A stretch of 64,000 nt of DNA from JAFGVL01 sp031553685 (GCA_031553685.1 JAVBLE010000003.1:61386-125385), one strand, 5' to 3'; counted from the first letter of the stretch, positions 6,746 through 15,165 are shown. Numbers and translations are program-made. Notes: generated from the sequence alone by a model not told the origin.

Positions 6746-7201
6746 ATGTATAATTGGTTTGAATGTAAAATTAAGTACGATAAAACAGCCGAAGACGGTA
6801 TGATAAAAACCGTAAGTGAGAATTATCTGGTAGATGCGCTGTCGTTTACCGAAGCCGACGCGCGCATTAATGTGGAGATGAAACCATTTATCAGTGGCGA
6901 GTTTTTGGTAGCAAATATCAAACGGGTAAAAATTGCCGAGTTGTTTGACAGCACCAATGCAAATGCCGATAAATGGTATCGCTCGAAAGTTAACTTTGTT
7001 TCGTTGGACGAAGAAAAAGGCATTGAAAAGCGTGTGCCAAGCACCATGTATGTAAAAGCCGAAGATATGCAAGGCGCGTTGAATAATCTTTTAACAGGAC
7101 TGAAAAATACACTTGCTGATTACGAAATCGCCAATATAACTGAAACAATGATTATGGATGTGTTTCCGTATGCAAAAGTAGATAGCGAAACAACAGAGTA
7201 G
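6746..7201 (+). CDS. DUF4494 family protein (integration target gene)
   Basis: 151 residues starting MYNWFECKIKYDKTAEDG, with VSENYLVDALSFTEAEAR-like and ISGEFLVANIKRVKIAE segments typical of DUF4494, a small conserved Bacteroidetes protein of unknown function, probably cytoplasmic. The gene is intact although the element inserted at its codons 3-7: the right end of the element supplies a start codon and a promoter. In many Bacteroidetes it neighbours the YggS gene, as here (100 bp downstream). Its stop codon TAG is part of a GTAGGGACA palindromic repeat. Confidence 0.85.
   Translation: MYNWFECKIKYDKTAEDGMIKTVSENYLVDALSFTEADARINVEMKPFISGEFLVANIKRVKIAELFDSTNANADKWYRSKVNFVSLDEEKGIEKRVPSTMYVKAEDMQGALNNLLTGLKNTLADYEIANITETMIMDVFPYAKVDSETTE
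6752..6767 (+). repeat. attR core of the integrative element
   Basis: Identical 16-bp copy of attL, located in codons 3-7 of the intact DUF4494 gene. The base just before the core differs (T here, C at left), a silent change. Confidence 0.75.
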
Positions 7202-7288
7202 GGACAAGTCGCGACTTGTCCGCTTTACAAACAGACAGGTCGCAATTTGTCCATGTTTATACACGGACAGGTCGCGACCTGTCCCTAC
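7198..7288. repeat. GTAGGGACA palindromic repeat, copy 1
   Basis: Three palindromes of the form GGACARGTCGCGACYTGTCC in tandem, bounded by GTAGGGACA and TGTCCCTAC. A second copy with two palindromes is at 50900-50976. Begins on the stop codon of DUF4494. Confidence 0.75.
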
Positions 7289-7298
7289 AGAACGGCAA

Positions 7299-7958
7299 AT
7301 GATTTCTAAAAACATTCAATATATCAATTCCCAACTTCCCCCCACGACCCGATTGGTTTGTGTGTCGAAGTTTAAACCGGTGGAGGCAATCCAAGAAGCC
7401 TACACGGCGGGGCAGCGCGTGTTTGGCGAAAGCAAGGTGCAGGAACTTTGCACCAAAGCCGAGCAATTACCTGCGGATATCGAATGGCACTTTATCGGGC
7501 ATTTACAAACCAATAAAGTGAAACATCTTTTGCCCGTTGTTTCGTTGATACACGGCGTGGATAGCGAACATTTATTAACCGAAATAAATAAGCAAGCTGA
7601 AAAGATAGGCAAAAAAATGCGTTGCCTGCTCGAAATACATATTGCGCAGGAAGAAGCTAAATATGGTTTTTCGACAGAAGAATTAATTGCCTTCTTTCAA
7701 AAAGGAAATTGGCGCGAATTGAAAAATATTTCGTTTTGCGGATTGATGGGAATGGCTTCCAATACAGATGACGAAAACCAAATCCGTAAAGAGTTTCGCG
7801 GGTTGAAAACTCTTTTTGATAAACTGAAAATAGAATATTTCCCCGAAAACACAGATTTTAAAGAACTTTCGATGGGCATGTCCGGCGATTATCAAATAGC
7901 TGTTGAAGAAGGCAGTACGCTGATACGCATTGGGAGTTTTATTTTTGGTGAACGATAG
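7299..7958 (+). CDS. yggS: YggS/PROSC-type PLP homeostasis protein
   Basis: 219 residues, the normal length. LVCVSKFKPVEAIQEAYTAG contains the PLP-binding lysine (SKFKP), followed by FGESKVQEL, EWHFIGHLQTNK, the LMGMAS strand, and ELSMGMSGDYQIAVEEGST, all signature segments of the alanine-racemase-like TIM barrel family. It binds pyridoxal phosphate without a known reaction and buffers free PLP in the cytoplasm. The start at 7299 lies inside the 3' edge of the palindromic repeat region. Confidence 0.93.
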   Translation: MISKNIQYINSQLPPTTRLVCVSKFKPVEAIQEAYTAGQRVFGESKVQELCTKAEQLPADIEWHFIGHLQTNKVKHLLPVVSLIHGVDSEHLLTEINKQAEKIGKKMRCLLEIHIAQEEAKYGFSTEELIAFFQKGNWRELKNISFCGLMGMASNTDDENQIRKEFRGLKTLFDKLKIEYFPENTDFKELSMGMSGDYQIAVEEGSTLIRIGSFIFGER

Positions 7959-7990
7959 AGATTATTCCCATAGTAAATAGAGCAGCACAT

Positions 7991-8096
7991 CGTCATGTCG
8001 ACTGAAGCGAACGAGTTTGCGAGGAAGCGTAGTGGAGACATCACAAAGGGCGATACCATGTATTTAATGCGATGTCTCGACAAGCTCGACATGACG
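7991..8096. repeat. CGTCATGTCGAC inverted-repeat element, copy 1
   Basis: Ends CGTCATGTCGA and its near complement TCGACATGACG; inside are GGAGACATCAC and GATGTCTCGAC, which also pair. Related copies at 23214-23337 and 27071-27173. Confidence 0.7.
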
Positions 8097-8122
8097 AAAG
8101 TTTTTACGACAGTTAAAAAACA

Positions 8123-9526
8123 ATGAAGCAATACCTCACACATCCCATATTTAAACTCATATCCGAAGCAGCCGATACAGCCTCGATGGAGTGTTTTGTG
8201 ATAGGAGGGTATGTGCGTGATTTAATTTTGCAACGCCCATCCAAAGATATTGATGTAGTGGTGTTGGGTAGCGGCATTGCTTTTGCCGAAGCGGTGGCGC
8301 AGAAGTTGGGGAAAGGAGCTTACCTGTCTGTTTTTAAAAATTTTGGCACGGCGCAAATCAAATACAAAGACCTCGAAATAGAATTTGTCGGTGCGCGCCG
8401 CGAGTCGTACCAACGCGATAGCCGCAATCCGATTGTGGAAGACGGCACACTCGAAGACGACCAAAACCGTCGCGATTTTACGATCAATGCTCTGGCGCTT
8501 TGCTTAAATAGCAATCGTTTTGGCGATATGGTCGATCCTTTCAATGGGGTGCGCGATATCGAAAACAGGATCATCCGCACGCCGCTCGACCCGGATATTA
8601 CTTTCTCAGACGACCCTTTGCGTATGATGCGTGCTATCCGGTTTGCCACGCAGCTGGGCTTTTTTATCGAAGAGCGAACCTTTGATGCCATTGCGCGTAA
8701 TCGTGAGCGCATCAGCATTATTTCCAAAGAACGGATTGCCGACGAACTGAATAAAATTGTTGCTTCGCCCGAACCGAGCACCGGCTTTTTGCTACTCGAT
8801 GCTGCCGGATTGCTCGAACTGATTATGCCCGAACTGTATGCGCTCAAAGGCATTGAGACCAAAGAAGGCAGGGGGCATAAGGATAATTTCCGCCACACGC
8901 TTACCGTACTCGATAATGTAAGCCGACAGAGTGATGACCTTTGGTTGCGCTGGTCGGCGATATTCCATGACATTGCCAAACCGCAGACCAAACGCTGGGA
9001 TAATCGTCTCGGGTGGACTTTCCACAATCATAATTTTATTGGTGAAAAAATGATACCGCACATCTTCCGCCGGATGAAGTTGCCGATGAATGAGAAGATG
9101 AAGTTTGTGCAAAAAATGGTGTCGTTGCACATGCGCCCTATTGTTCTTTCGGAAGATGAAATAACCGATTCTGCCGTACGCCGTTTGCTCTTCGAAGCCG
9201 GCGATGATATTGATAAACTGATGCTGCTTTGCGAAGCGGATATCACTTCAAAAAATCCTGAAAAGGTAAAACGATATTTATATAATTTCGAGATTGTCCG
9301 TCAAAAACTCAAAGATATTGAGGAAAAAGACCGTGTGCGCAATTTCCAGCCACCTATCTCGGGCGAATTGATTATGCAAACTTTCAACCTGCCGCCTTGC
9401 GCACAAGTAGGCGAACTGAAAATGGCAATTAAAGATGCTATTCTCGATGGAATTATTCCTAATGAATATGAAGCGGCGTATCAGTTTATGATGCAGAAGG
9501 CGAGTGAATTAGGAATTAAGAATTAA
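8123..9526 (+). CDS. cca: CCA-adding tRNA nucleotidyltransferase with HD domain
   Basis: 467 residues. N-terminal class II nucleotidyltransferase head: FVIGGYVRDLILQRPSKDID (GG and DxD metal site), then RRESYQRDSRNP, EDDQNRRDFTINALA and DPDITFSDDPLRMMRAIRFA, the ATP/CTP template region. A central HD domain has FRHTLTVLDN and IFHDIAKPQT (H...HD). It adds or repairs the 3' CCA of tRNAs in the cytoplasm; the HD part likely gives phosphatase/phosphodiesterase activity. Length and order are normal for Bacteroidetes. Its 5' flank is a palindromic repeat ending 26 bp before the start. Confidence 0.93.
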   Translation: MKQYLTHPIFKLISEAADTASMECFVIGGYVRDLILQRPSKDIDVVVLGSGIAFAEAVAQKLGKGAYLSVFKNFGTAQIKYKDLEIEFVGARRESYQRDSRNPIVEDGTLEDDQNRRDFTINALALCLNSNRFGDMVDPFNGVRDIENRIIRTPLDPDITFSDDPLRMMRAIRFATQLGFFIEERTFDAIARNRERISIISKERIADELNKIVASPEPSTGFLLLDAAGLLELIMPELYALKGIETKEGRGHKDNFRHTLTVLDNVSRQSDDLWLRWSAIFHDIAKPQTKRWDNRLGWTFHNHNFIGEKMIPHIFRRMKLPMNEKMKFVQKMVSLHMRPIVLSEDEITDSAVRRLLFEAGDDIDKLMLLCEADITSKNPEKVKRYLYNFEIVRQKLKDIEEKDRVRNFQPPISGELIMQTFNLPPCAQVGELKMAIKDAILDGIIPNEYEAAYQFMMQKASELGIKN

Positions 9527-9621
9527 GAATGAGAAATTCGTAAACACAAAATACACAAAGAAGTTTTGCGTGCTTTGCGATTTTTTTTGTGTACTTTGCG
9601 GTAAATATGTAAAATGAAACT

Positions 9622-10374
9622 ATGAAAATCCTTTTTCTCGGAACTGGGACCTCGACGGGTGTGCCTCAAATAGCTTGTCAATGTAAGGTTTGTCAAAGCA
9701 ATGAAGCAAAAGACAAACGCTTGCGTTCGTCGGTGTTGGTATCGGTGGGCGAGGTGAATATTTTGATAGATTGCGGTCCCGATTTTCGCCAACAGGCATT
9801 GAAATACAATGTAAGTAAGATAGATGGGATTTTGCTTACCCACGAACATTACGACCATGTGTCGGGATTGGATGAGTTGCGCCCGTTGCGCGAAGCCGAT
9901 GTGTATGCCGAAAAACGAGTGTTGGATATTCTCAAATCGGATATGCCGTATATCTTTTGTGCGCGACCTTATCCGGGTGCACCCGATATCCGGCTTCGCG
10001 AAATAAAAGAGAATGAAACCTTATTGATAAAGAATATTGAAATCCAGCCCATTCGTGCTACTCATTATCACTTGCCGGTGCTTGGTTTCCGGATAAATAA
10101 TTTTGCTTACCTGACCGACTTTAGCGAAATACCGGACGAAGAATATCCGAAACTAACTGACTTGGAAGTGCTTGTAATAGATGCTTTGCGAACCTTTCCA
10201 CACCATGCGCACCTTACACTCGAACAGGCGCTTGAACAGGTGGATAAAATTAACCCGAAACGAGCTTATTTTATCCACATGAGCCACGATATGGGATTGC
10301 ATGATGAGGTTCAGAAATCGTTACCAGAAAATGTATTTTTGAGTTATGATGGATTAGAATTGAATTTAGTTTGA
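9622..10374 (+). CDS. MBL-fold metallohydrolase, PhnP-like
   Basis: 250 residues. LGTGTSTGVPQIACQCKVC at the N-terminus matches the GTG..P..gC.C.vC opening of PhnP/lipoate-type MBL proteins. The metal site is LLTHEHYDHVSG (HxHxDH), with ATHYHLP and AYLTDFSE giving the later His and Asp ligands and FIHMSHD the last. Probably a cytoplasmic phosphodiesterase; substrate not predictable. It converges with the PurF-like gene, only 5 bp between stop codons. Confidence 0.85.
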   Translation: MKILFLGTGTSTGVPQIACQCKVCQSNEAKDKRLRSSVLVSVGEVNILIDCGPDFRQQALKYNVSKIDGILLTHEHYDHVSGLDELRPLREADVYAEKRVLDILKSDMPYIFCARPYPGAPDIRLREIKENETLLIKNIEIQPIRATHYHLPVLGFRINNFAYLTDFSEIPDEEYPKLTDLEVLVIDALRTFPHHAHLTLEQALEQVDKINPKRAYFIHMSHDMGLHDEVQKSLPENVFLSYDGLELNLV

Positions 10375-10379
10375 TTTAA

Positions 10380-12230
10380 TCAATAACCCCTATTGTCTTT
10401 TCCTTCAATATAATTGATAAAAGCATTATTTACCACACGGTTTCCTCCTGCAGTAGGGTAGTTGCCGGAGAAATACCAATCTCCTTTGTTGTTTGGACAA
10501 GCTTTGTGAAGCCCTTCTAAATCTTGGAACACGATTTTTACATCCGCTTTTGTGCCTGCCGGAATAAGCAATTCAGCTATTTTATCCGCAAGTTGCTCGT
10601 CGGAAAACGGAGCATAAATTTCTTTTACATAATTTACAATTTGCTCTTTGGGCAATTCTTGCTGTGCTTTCGATTTTTTGTACACATCATTAATGATATG
10701 CTCTTGTCCGCTTTCTTTCAACAATTCGATAGCTGCGCGGAATGCTACAAACTCGCTCATGCGCGACATATCAATGCCATAACAATCCGGATAACGCACT
10801 TGTGGAGAAGAAGATACAATCACAATCTTTTTCGGGTTCAACCGGTCTAAAATCTTGATAATGCTTTGTTTCAAGGTTGTTCCGCGAACGATAGAGTCAT
10901 CAATCACTACAATATTATCTCCATGGGCTTTTACCGAGCCATAAGTAATATCGTACACATGTGCCGCCAATTCGTTTCTGCCGGTTCCCTGCGCAATAAA
11001 GGTACGCAGTTTTATATCCTTAATAGCAATCTTTTCAATGCGCGGGCGGTGGCTGATAATTGACGACATTTCTTCTACCGACAGCAAATTTTTCCCTTCG
11101 GTAATTGTCTTCACTTTTTTGTCTATCATATAATCCTGAACACCATTGAACATGCCATAGAAAGCCACTTCCGAAGTATTTGGAATAAACGAGAAAACAG
11201 TATGGTCAATATCATAATCCACTGTTTTCAGAATAGTGTCGGTAAGCAAATAACCTAGTTTTTTGCGTTCTTGATAAATATCCTTGTCGCTGCCGCGCGA
11301 AAAATAAATTCGCTCGAACGAGCAAGGTGCCAATGTTTTCGGTTCAAGTATTTGTTCAATAATAATCCGACCATCTTTTTTAATAATAATAGCTTGTCCG
11401 GGCAGGAGTTCTTTTACCGAGTCTACCTCTACATTCAACGCTGTTTGGATAACAGGGCGCTCGCTGGCAACGACAACAATTTCATCATCAGCATAATAAA
11501 ATGCGGGACGAATACCCCAAGGGTCGCGAAAAGCAAACGAGTCGCCGTGCCCGAGCAATCCGCAAAGATTATAGCCGCCGTCCCAAATAGGAGAAGTTTC
11601 GCGCAAAATATTGGCAATATTCAGTTCCGATTCTATCTTGTCGTTATTGCTTCCGTGTATTTCGTACAAGCGTTGCACTTGGCTGTCCAGCTCGTGCCCG
11701 ATTTGTTCGAGCAACATAAATGTATCGCTGTAATGGCGTGGATGTTGCCCTTGTGTAAGCAGTTCGGCAAAAATCTCATCGACATTGGTCATGTTGAAAT
11801 TGCCTGCCAACACTAAATTACGCGATTGCCAATTATTACGGCGCAAAAACGGATGTACATACGAAAGTCCCACATCGCCCGTAGTCCCATAGCGTAAATG
11901 ACCCATGTACAATTCGCCGGCAAATGGCAGGTTTTCTTTTGCCCAAACAGGGTCTGTTACTTGATCGACAGTATATTTGGAGGCTAACTCGGCATTTTGG
12001 GTAAACAATTCGTTGATAGCTTGCGATCCCAATGCCCGTTCACGCCAGATATAATCGTTTCCGGCGGGCATATCCAGTTTTATGGCTGCAATTCCGGCGC
12101 CCTCTTGTCCGCGATTGTGTTGTTTTTCCATCAACAGATACAGCTTTTGATAGCCGTATTGCCATGTTCCGTATTTTACATGATAATGTTCTAAAGGCTT
12201 AAGTAGCCTGACTACAGCGATTCCGCACAT
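10380..12230 (-). CDS. purF: Amidophosphoribosyltransferase, long Bacteroidetes form
   Basis: 616 residues starting MCGIAVVRLL, so that Cys2 becomes the N-terminal nucleophile after Met removal; the frame extends 34 codons further upstream, but only the 12230 start exposes the cysteine. The class II glutaminase domain (HNRGQEGAGIAAI, MGHLRYGTTG, LAGNFNMTN) occupies about 1-280. The phosphoribosyltransferase domain has the PRPP loop VVIDDSIVRGTTLKQS and FRGSDKDIY-like segments. It makes phosphoribosylamine, the first step of purine synthesis. It is over 100 residues longer than usual PurF, with extra segments and a long C-terminus. A terminator separates it from the upstream DUF3990 gene. A paralogous role beyond purines is possible. 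Confidence 0.85.
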   Translation of the reverse strand: MCGIAVVRLLKPLEHYHVKYGTWQYGYQKLYLLMEKQHNRGQEGAGIAAIKLDMPAGNDYIWRERALGSQAINELFTQNAELASKYTVDQVTDPVWAKENLPFAGELYMGHLRYGTTGDVGLSYVHPFLRRNNWQSRNLVLAGNFNMTNVDEIFAELLTQGQHPRHYSDTFMLLEQIGHELDSQVQRLYEIHGSNNDKIESELNIANILRETSPIWDGGYNLCGLLGHGDSFAFRDPWGIRPAFYYADDEIVVVASERPVIQTALNVEVDSVKELLPGQAIIIKKDGRIIIEQILEPKTLAPCSFERIYFSRGSDKDIYQERKKLGYLLTDTILKTVDYDIDHTVFSFIPNTSEVAFYGMFNGVQDYMIDKKVKTITEGKNLLSVEEMSSIISHRPRIEKIAIKDIKLRTFIAQGTGRNELAAHVYDITYGSVKAHGDNIVVIDDSIVRGTTLKQSIIKILDRLNPKKIVIVSSSPQVRYPDCYGIDMSRMSEFVAFRAAIELLKESGQEHIINDVYKKSKAQQELPKEQIVNYVKEIYAPFSDEQLADKIAELLIPAGTKADVKIVFQDLEGLHKACPNNKGDWYFSGNYPTAGGNRVVNNAFINYIEGKDNRGY

Positions 12231-12277
12231 AAAATGATTTACTATTTGATAATTTACTATTTTAATAAATAGAAAAA

Positions 12278-12307
12278 GACCAATGACAATATTTTTTGTC
12301 ATTAGTC
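12278..12307 (-). terminator. Terminator after the DUF3990 gene
   Basis: Stem of GACCAATGACAA with TTGTCATTAGTC (one G-T pair), loop of 6 nt, A-run on one side and T-run on the other. It follows the DUF3990 stop by about 40 bp and precedes the purF start. Confidence 0.75.
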
Positions 12308-12344
12308 CTTTTTTTATTTTATTGATAATCAATCATTAATATGT

Positions 12345-12827
12345 TTATACAATAATTGATTTTACAAATTTCAGTTCTGCAATAGCAGTCTGTGAATGAA
12401 ACGATAATTGGTCGAACAGCAGATAAGCATTGAGTTGTTGAATAGTGGCTTCAGCTGTTAATATACCTTGTTCATACAGTAAAATGGTGGCATACAATGT
12501 GTCATTTGCAACAGGTCCCATTACCATGTCAAATATCTCATTCTCAATTCCTCGACGATTACTTACTACAAAATCCAACCATTTTTTAGTGGCTTTCTCA
12601 AAATGATGGATTTTATATTTTTCATCATTCAACAAGTTGTCTTTTACTTCAAAAACCGAAACGATTGCTCTATCTGTTTTTTGCCTGTTTTTCTTTATTA
12701 CAGCCCATTTTTCCGATTGTTCGAAATGGGTAGTGGTATAAAACCCTTGTCCGAAATCGGTCATCTTGCGGCATTTTGATAAAACCGGATGCGTTACTTC
12801 TTGTGTAGAACCATGGTATAAATTCAT
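12345..12827 (-). CDS. DUF3990 protein, putative ADP-ribosyltransferase-fold toxin
   Basis: About 160 residues from the ATG at about 12827 (MNLYHGSTQEV); the frame is open a little further to a TTG inside the upstream gene. The LYHGS opening, then DFGQGFYTTTHFEQSEKWA, is the hallmark of DUF3990, a family I recall as belonging to the ADP-ribosyltransferase-like fold (His in YHG, Tyr in GFY). Ends with a DQLSFHSQTAIAELKF helix. It follows a DUF3791-type gene with overlap or near-contact. In Bacteroidetes these two families recur as a pair and are suspected toxin-antitoxin modules. Modification target unknown. Confidence 0.7.
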   Translation of the reverse strand: MNLYHGSTQEVTHPVLSKCRKMTDFGQGFYTTTHFEQSEKWAVIKKNRQKTDRAIVSVFEVKDNLLNDEKYKIHHFEKATKKWLDFVVSNRRGIENEIFDMVMGPVANDTLYATILLYEQGILTAEATIQQLNAYLLFDQLSFHSQTAIAELKFVKSIIV

Positions 12828-12843
12828 CTGACAAGCTGTTTTT

Positions 12844-13269
12844 TTATTCTTTGATAAAATCGGCAATCGTTTCTATAATGTATTCTTTGCTTTGAGTATG
12901 AAGCATTTCAAAGTTATTTCTTAAAAAATCAAACACTTGATATTTTGAAAAGACAGACATTGTTTCTTCTGCCGTTTTCTCAAATGTATTCTTGTAATTT
13001 TCAAAACAAAAAACCAAGAATAGTGTTTCTTTTGAGTGTTCTAAGTCGGACTTTTTAAGCGGAAATTTTTCTTTTTCCAACATTTCGTACAGAACCAAAC
13101 CGCTTAAATACCACAGTTTAGCTTTTTCATCAAATAGATTATGGTATAATTCGGAATCGCACAAATATTGAAGAGCATCTTGAAAAGGGATACTTTTTTT
13201 TTGCATAATAACATTCGTCAGTTGATGAATTTTAAAAGGCAAAATTGCTTCTTCAATTGGTTGAGTCAT
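12844..13269 (-). CDS. DUF3791-type protein, tandem or fused partner of DUF3990
   Basis: 141 residues with two similar halves. The N-half (ILPFKIHQLTNVIMQKKSIP, then ALQYLCDSELYHNLFD) and the C-half (TLFLVFCFENYKNTFEKTAE, then VFDFLRNNFEMLHTQSKEYI) both have the helix pattern of DUF3791; the C-half is the clearer match, including LHTQxxEYI. Usually these are separate short genes ahead of DUF3990, so this looks like a fusion. Starts only 3 bp after the glmS stop, so it is read from the glmS transcript. Likely antitoxin or carrier partner of the next gene. Confidence 0.6.
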   Translation of the reverse strand: MTQPIEEAILPFKIHQLTNVIMQKKSIPFQDALQYLCDSELYHNLFDEKAKLWYLSGLVLYEMLEKEKFPLKKSDLEHSKETLFLVFCFENYKNTFEKTAEETMSVFSKYQVFDFLRNNFEMLHTQSKEYIIETIADFIKE

Positions 13270-13272
13270 AAA

Positions 13273-15117
13273 TTATTCCACCGTTACCGATTTAGCCAGA
13301 TTTCGTGGCTGGTCTACATTGCAGCCCTTCACCACAGCAATATGATAAGCCATCAATTGGAGCGGGATAGAGGCTAACAAAGGTACAAAACATTCTTCAG
13401 TTTCGGGGATTTCGATACTGAAATCCGAAAGGTTTTTGATGGTTTCGTCGCCTTCGGTAATAATCGAAATCACACGCCCTTTGCGCGCTTTAACTTCCTG
13501 GATATTGCTGATGGTTTTTTCGTACATCCCATTGTTCGGCGCAATAACAACCACCGGCATTTCGGCATCGATCAAGGCGATTGGTCCATGTTTCATTTCG
13601 GCTGCCGGATAACCTTCGGCATGGATATACGAAATTTCTTTCAGCTTCAAAGCTCCTTCCAATGCCACCGGGAAATTGTATCCGCGACCTAAATAAATGA
13701 AATTGCGGGCATAAGTAAATATCTGTGCAAAAGTTAGTATTTGTTGGTTGACTTCTAATGTCTTTGCCATTTTATGGGGGATAGAAGCCAACTCTTTTAC
13801 CAACTTCAAATAGCATTCTTCTTTCAACCCACCATTTAATTTACCAATAGTGAGCGCAATAAGTGACAAAACGGTTACTTGCGCAGTAAATGCTTTGGTC
13901 GAAGCAACCCCGATTTCGGGACCGACATGGGTGTACGAGCCGGAATCCGTATTGCGCGGGATAGACGAACCTACCACATTACAAATACCATACACAAATG
14001 CTCCTGCTTTTCTGGCCAATTCAATAGCTGCTAATGTATCGGCTGTTTCGCCCGATTGTGAGATAGCGATTACAATATCATCTTTGTTGATGATCGGGTT
14101 TCGGTAGCGGAATTCCGAAGCATATTCTACCTCGACAGGAATTCGCGCAAATTCTTCAATCAGATATTCACCAATCAATCCGGCATGCCACGAAGTACCG
14201 CAAGCAACGATCAGAATGCGTTTGGCATTCAGGAATTTTTCTTTATTATCAATAATCCCGGCAAGGCGCACATCGGTTTCATCTACATTGATACGCCCGC
14301 GCAAGGCTTCTTCCAAGCGTTTGGGCTGCTCGTAGATTTCTTTTAGCATAAAATGCTCGAAGCCGCCTTTTTCCAATTCGCTCAAACTCAATTCGAGTTC
14401 TTTTACTTCGTGTGTGATTTCTACATCCGAAATAGTTTTCACTTTCAGCTCTTTACCACGACGGATAACAGCTACTTCTTCATCATTCAAATAAATTACT
14501 TTATTGGTATATTCGATGATAGGAGTAGCGTCCGAAGCTAAGAAAAATTCATCGTCGCCAATACCAATCACAAGCGGACTTGCTTTGCGTGCAGCAATTA
14601 TTTGGTTAGGGTTTCCTTTTTCGATTACGGCAATGGCATACGCTCCAATGGCTTGTTTTAAAGCCAACTGAACTGCTTTTTCGAGCGAGAGGTTATTAGT
14701 CGTTTTGATATATTCGATCAATTGAACCAAAACTTCAGTGTCGGTATCGCTTTGGAAAGTAAAGCCACGCTTTTTGAGGTCTTCTTTGATAAGCGCATAA
14801 TTTTCGATAATCCCGTTGTGTATCAGAGCCAGTGAAGTAGATTGCGAATAGTGTGGATGGGCATTTACATCGTTTGGTTCGCCATGCGTAGCCCAACGCG
14901 TGTGTGCGATACCGATTGTCCCGCTTACATTTTTATCTTTGGCGTAAGTTTCCAAATCGGCTACTTTTCCTTTGGCTTTATATACTTTTAAAGTGTTGTC
15001 AGCATTGACCAATGCTACACCGGCACTGTCGTAACCACGATATTCTAAACGGTGCAAGCCTTTGATAAGGATTGGATATGCTTCTTTATTTCCAAGATAA
15101 CCTACAATTCCACACAT
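13273..15117 (-). CDS. glmS: Glutamine--fructose-6-phosphate aminotransferase
   Basis: 614 residues, standard length. The N-terminal glutaminase starts MCGIVGYLGNKEAYPILIKG with Cys2 nucleophile, followed by HTRWATHGEPNDVNAHPH. Two SIS sugar-isomerase domains follow (CGTSWHAGLIGEYLIEE; ISQSGETADTLAAI; KEISYIHAEGYPAAEMKHGP), ending in the expected LAKSVTVE. It makes glucosamine-6-phosphate for peptidoglycan and LPS. The gene is followed directly by the DUF3791/DUF3990 pair and preceded by carAB. A short GC-rich palindrome repeat sits in its leader at 15134-15165. Confidence 0.96.
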   Translation of the reverse strand: MCGIVGYLGNKEAYPILIKGLHRLEYRGYDSAGVALVNADNTLKVYKAKGKVADLETYAKDKNVSGTIGIAHTRWATHGEPNDVNAHPHYSQSTSLALIHNGIIENYALIKEDLKKRGFTFQSDTDTEVLVQLIEYIKTTNNLSLEKAVQLALKQAIGAYAIAVIEKGNPNQIIAARKASPLVIGIGDDEFFLASDATPIIEYTNKVIYLNDEEVAVIRRGKELKVKTISDVEITHEVKELELSLSELEKGGFEHFMLKEIYEQPKRLEEALRGRINVDETDVRLAGIIDNKEKFLNAKRILIVACGTSWHAGLIGEYLIEEFARIPVEVEYASEFRYRNPIINKDDIVIAISQSGETADTLAAIELARKAGAFVYGICNVVGSSIPRNTDSGSYTHVGPEIGVASTKAFTAQVTVLSLIALTIGKLNGGLKEECYLKLVKELASIPHKMAKTLEVNQQILTFAQIFTYARNFIYLGRGYNFPVALEGALKLKEISYIHAEGYPAAEMKHGPIALIDAEMPVVVIAPNNGMYEKTISNIQEVKARKGRVISIITEGDETIKNLSDFSIEIPETEECFVPLLASIPLQLMAYHIAVVKGCNVDQPRNLAKSVTVE

Positions 15118-15133
15118 ATATTAAATGATTTCT

Positions 15134-15165
15134 TAGCCCCTCCAATCTCCCCAAAGGGGGAGGTT
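15134..15165. repeat. Short GGGGAGG palindromic repeat
   Basis: AGCCCCTCCAATCTCCCC followed by AAAGGGGGAGG. A related piece (CCCCAAAGGGGAGGCTTTT pattern) lies at about 50834-50864 in the start of the PAP2 gene. Confidence 0.4.

Larger units (their letters stand above)
1844..6767 (+). mobile_element. Integrative element of about 4.9 kb inserted in the 5' end of a DUF4494 gene
   Basis: Bounded by a 16-bp direct repeat, AATTGGTTTGAATGTA, at 1844-1859 and 6752-6767. Contents in order: tyrosine recombinase next to the left end, terminator, three minus-strand genes (two zinc-ribbon membrane proteins and a lipoprotein), XRE regulator with two operators, small NUMOD3-like protein, Rep-like protein, and a 580-bp AT-rich non-coding end with hairpins and a promoter. 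It is clearly more AT-rich than both flanks. The right end recreates the first codons of the target gene and gives it a new promoter, so insertion need not destroy it. No relaxase, transposase or virion gene is seen, so it is best called an integrative (perhaps plasmid-derived or mobilisable) element of unknown transfer mode. Confidence 0.85.

Noticed and set aside
1844..6767. Filamentous or other prophage
   Set aside because: A Rep-like gene and small membrane proteins recall inoviruses, but there is no Zot-type ATPase, coat or secretin gene.
8320..9027. 235-codon minus-strand frame inside cca
   Set aside because: Ser/Arg-rich antisense shadow of a well-supported enzyme.
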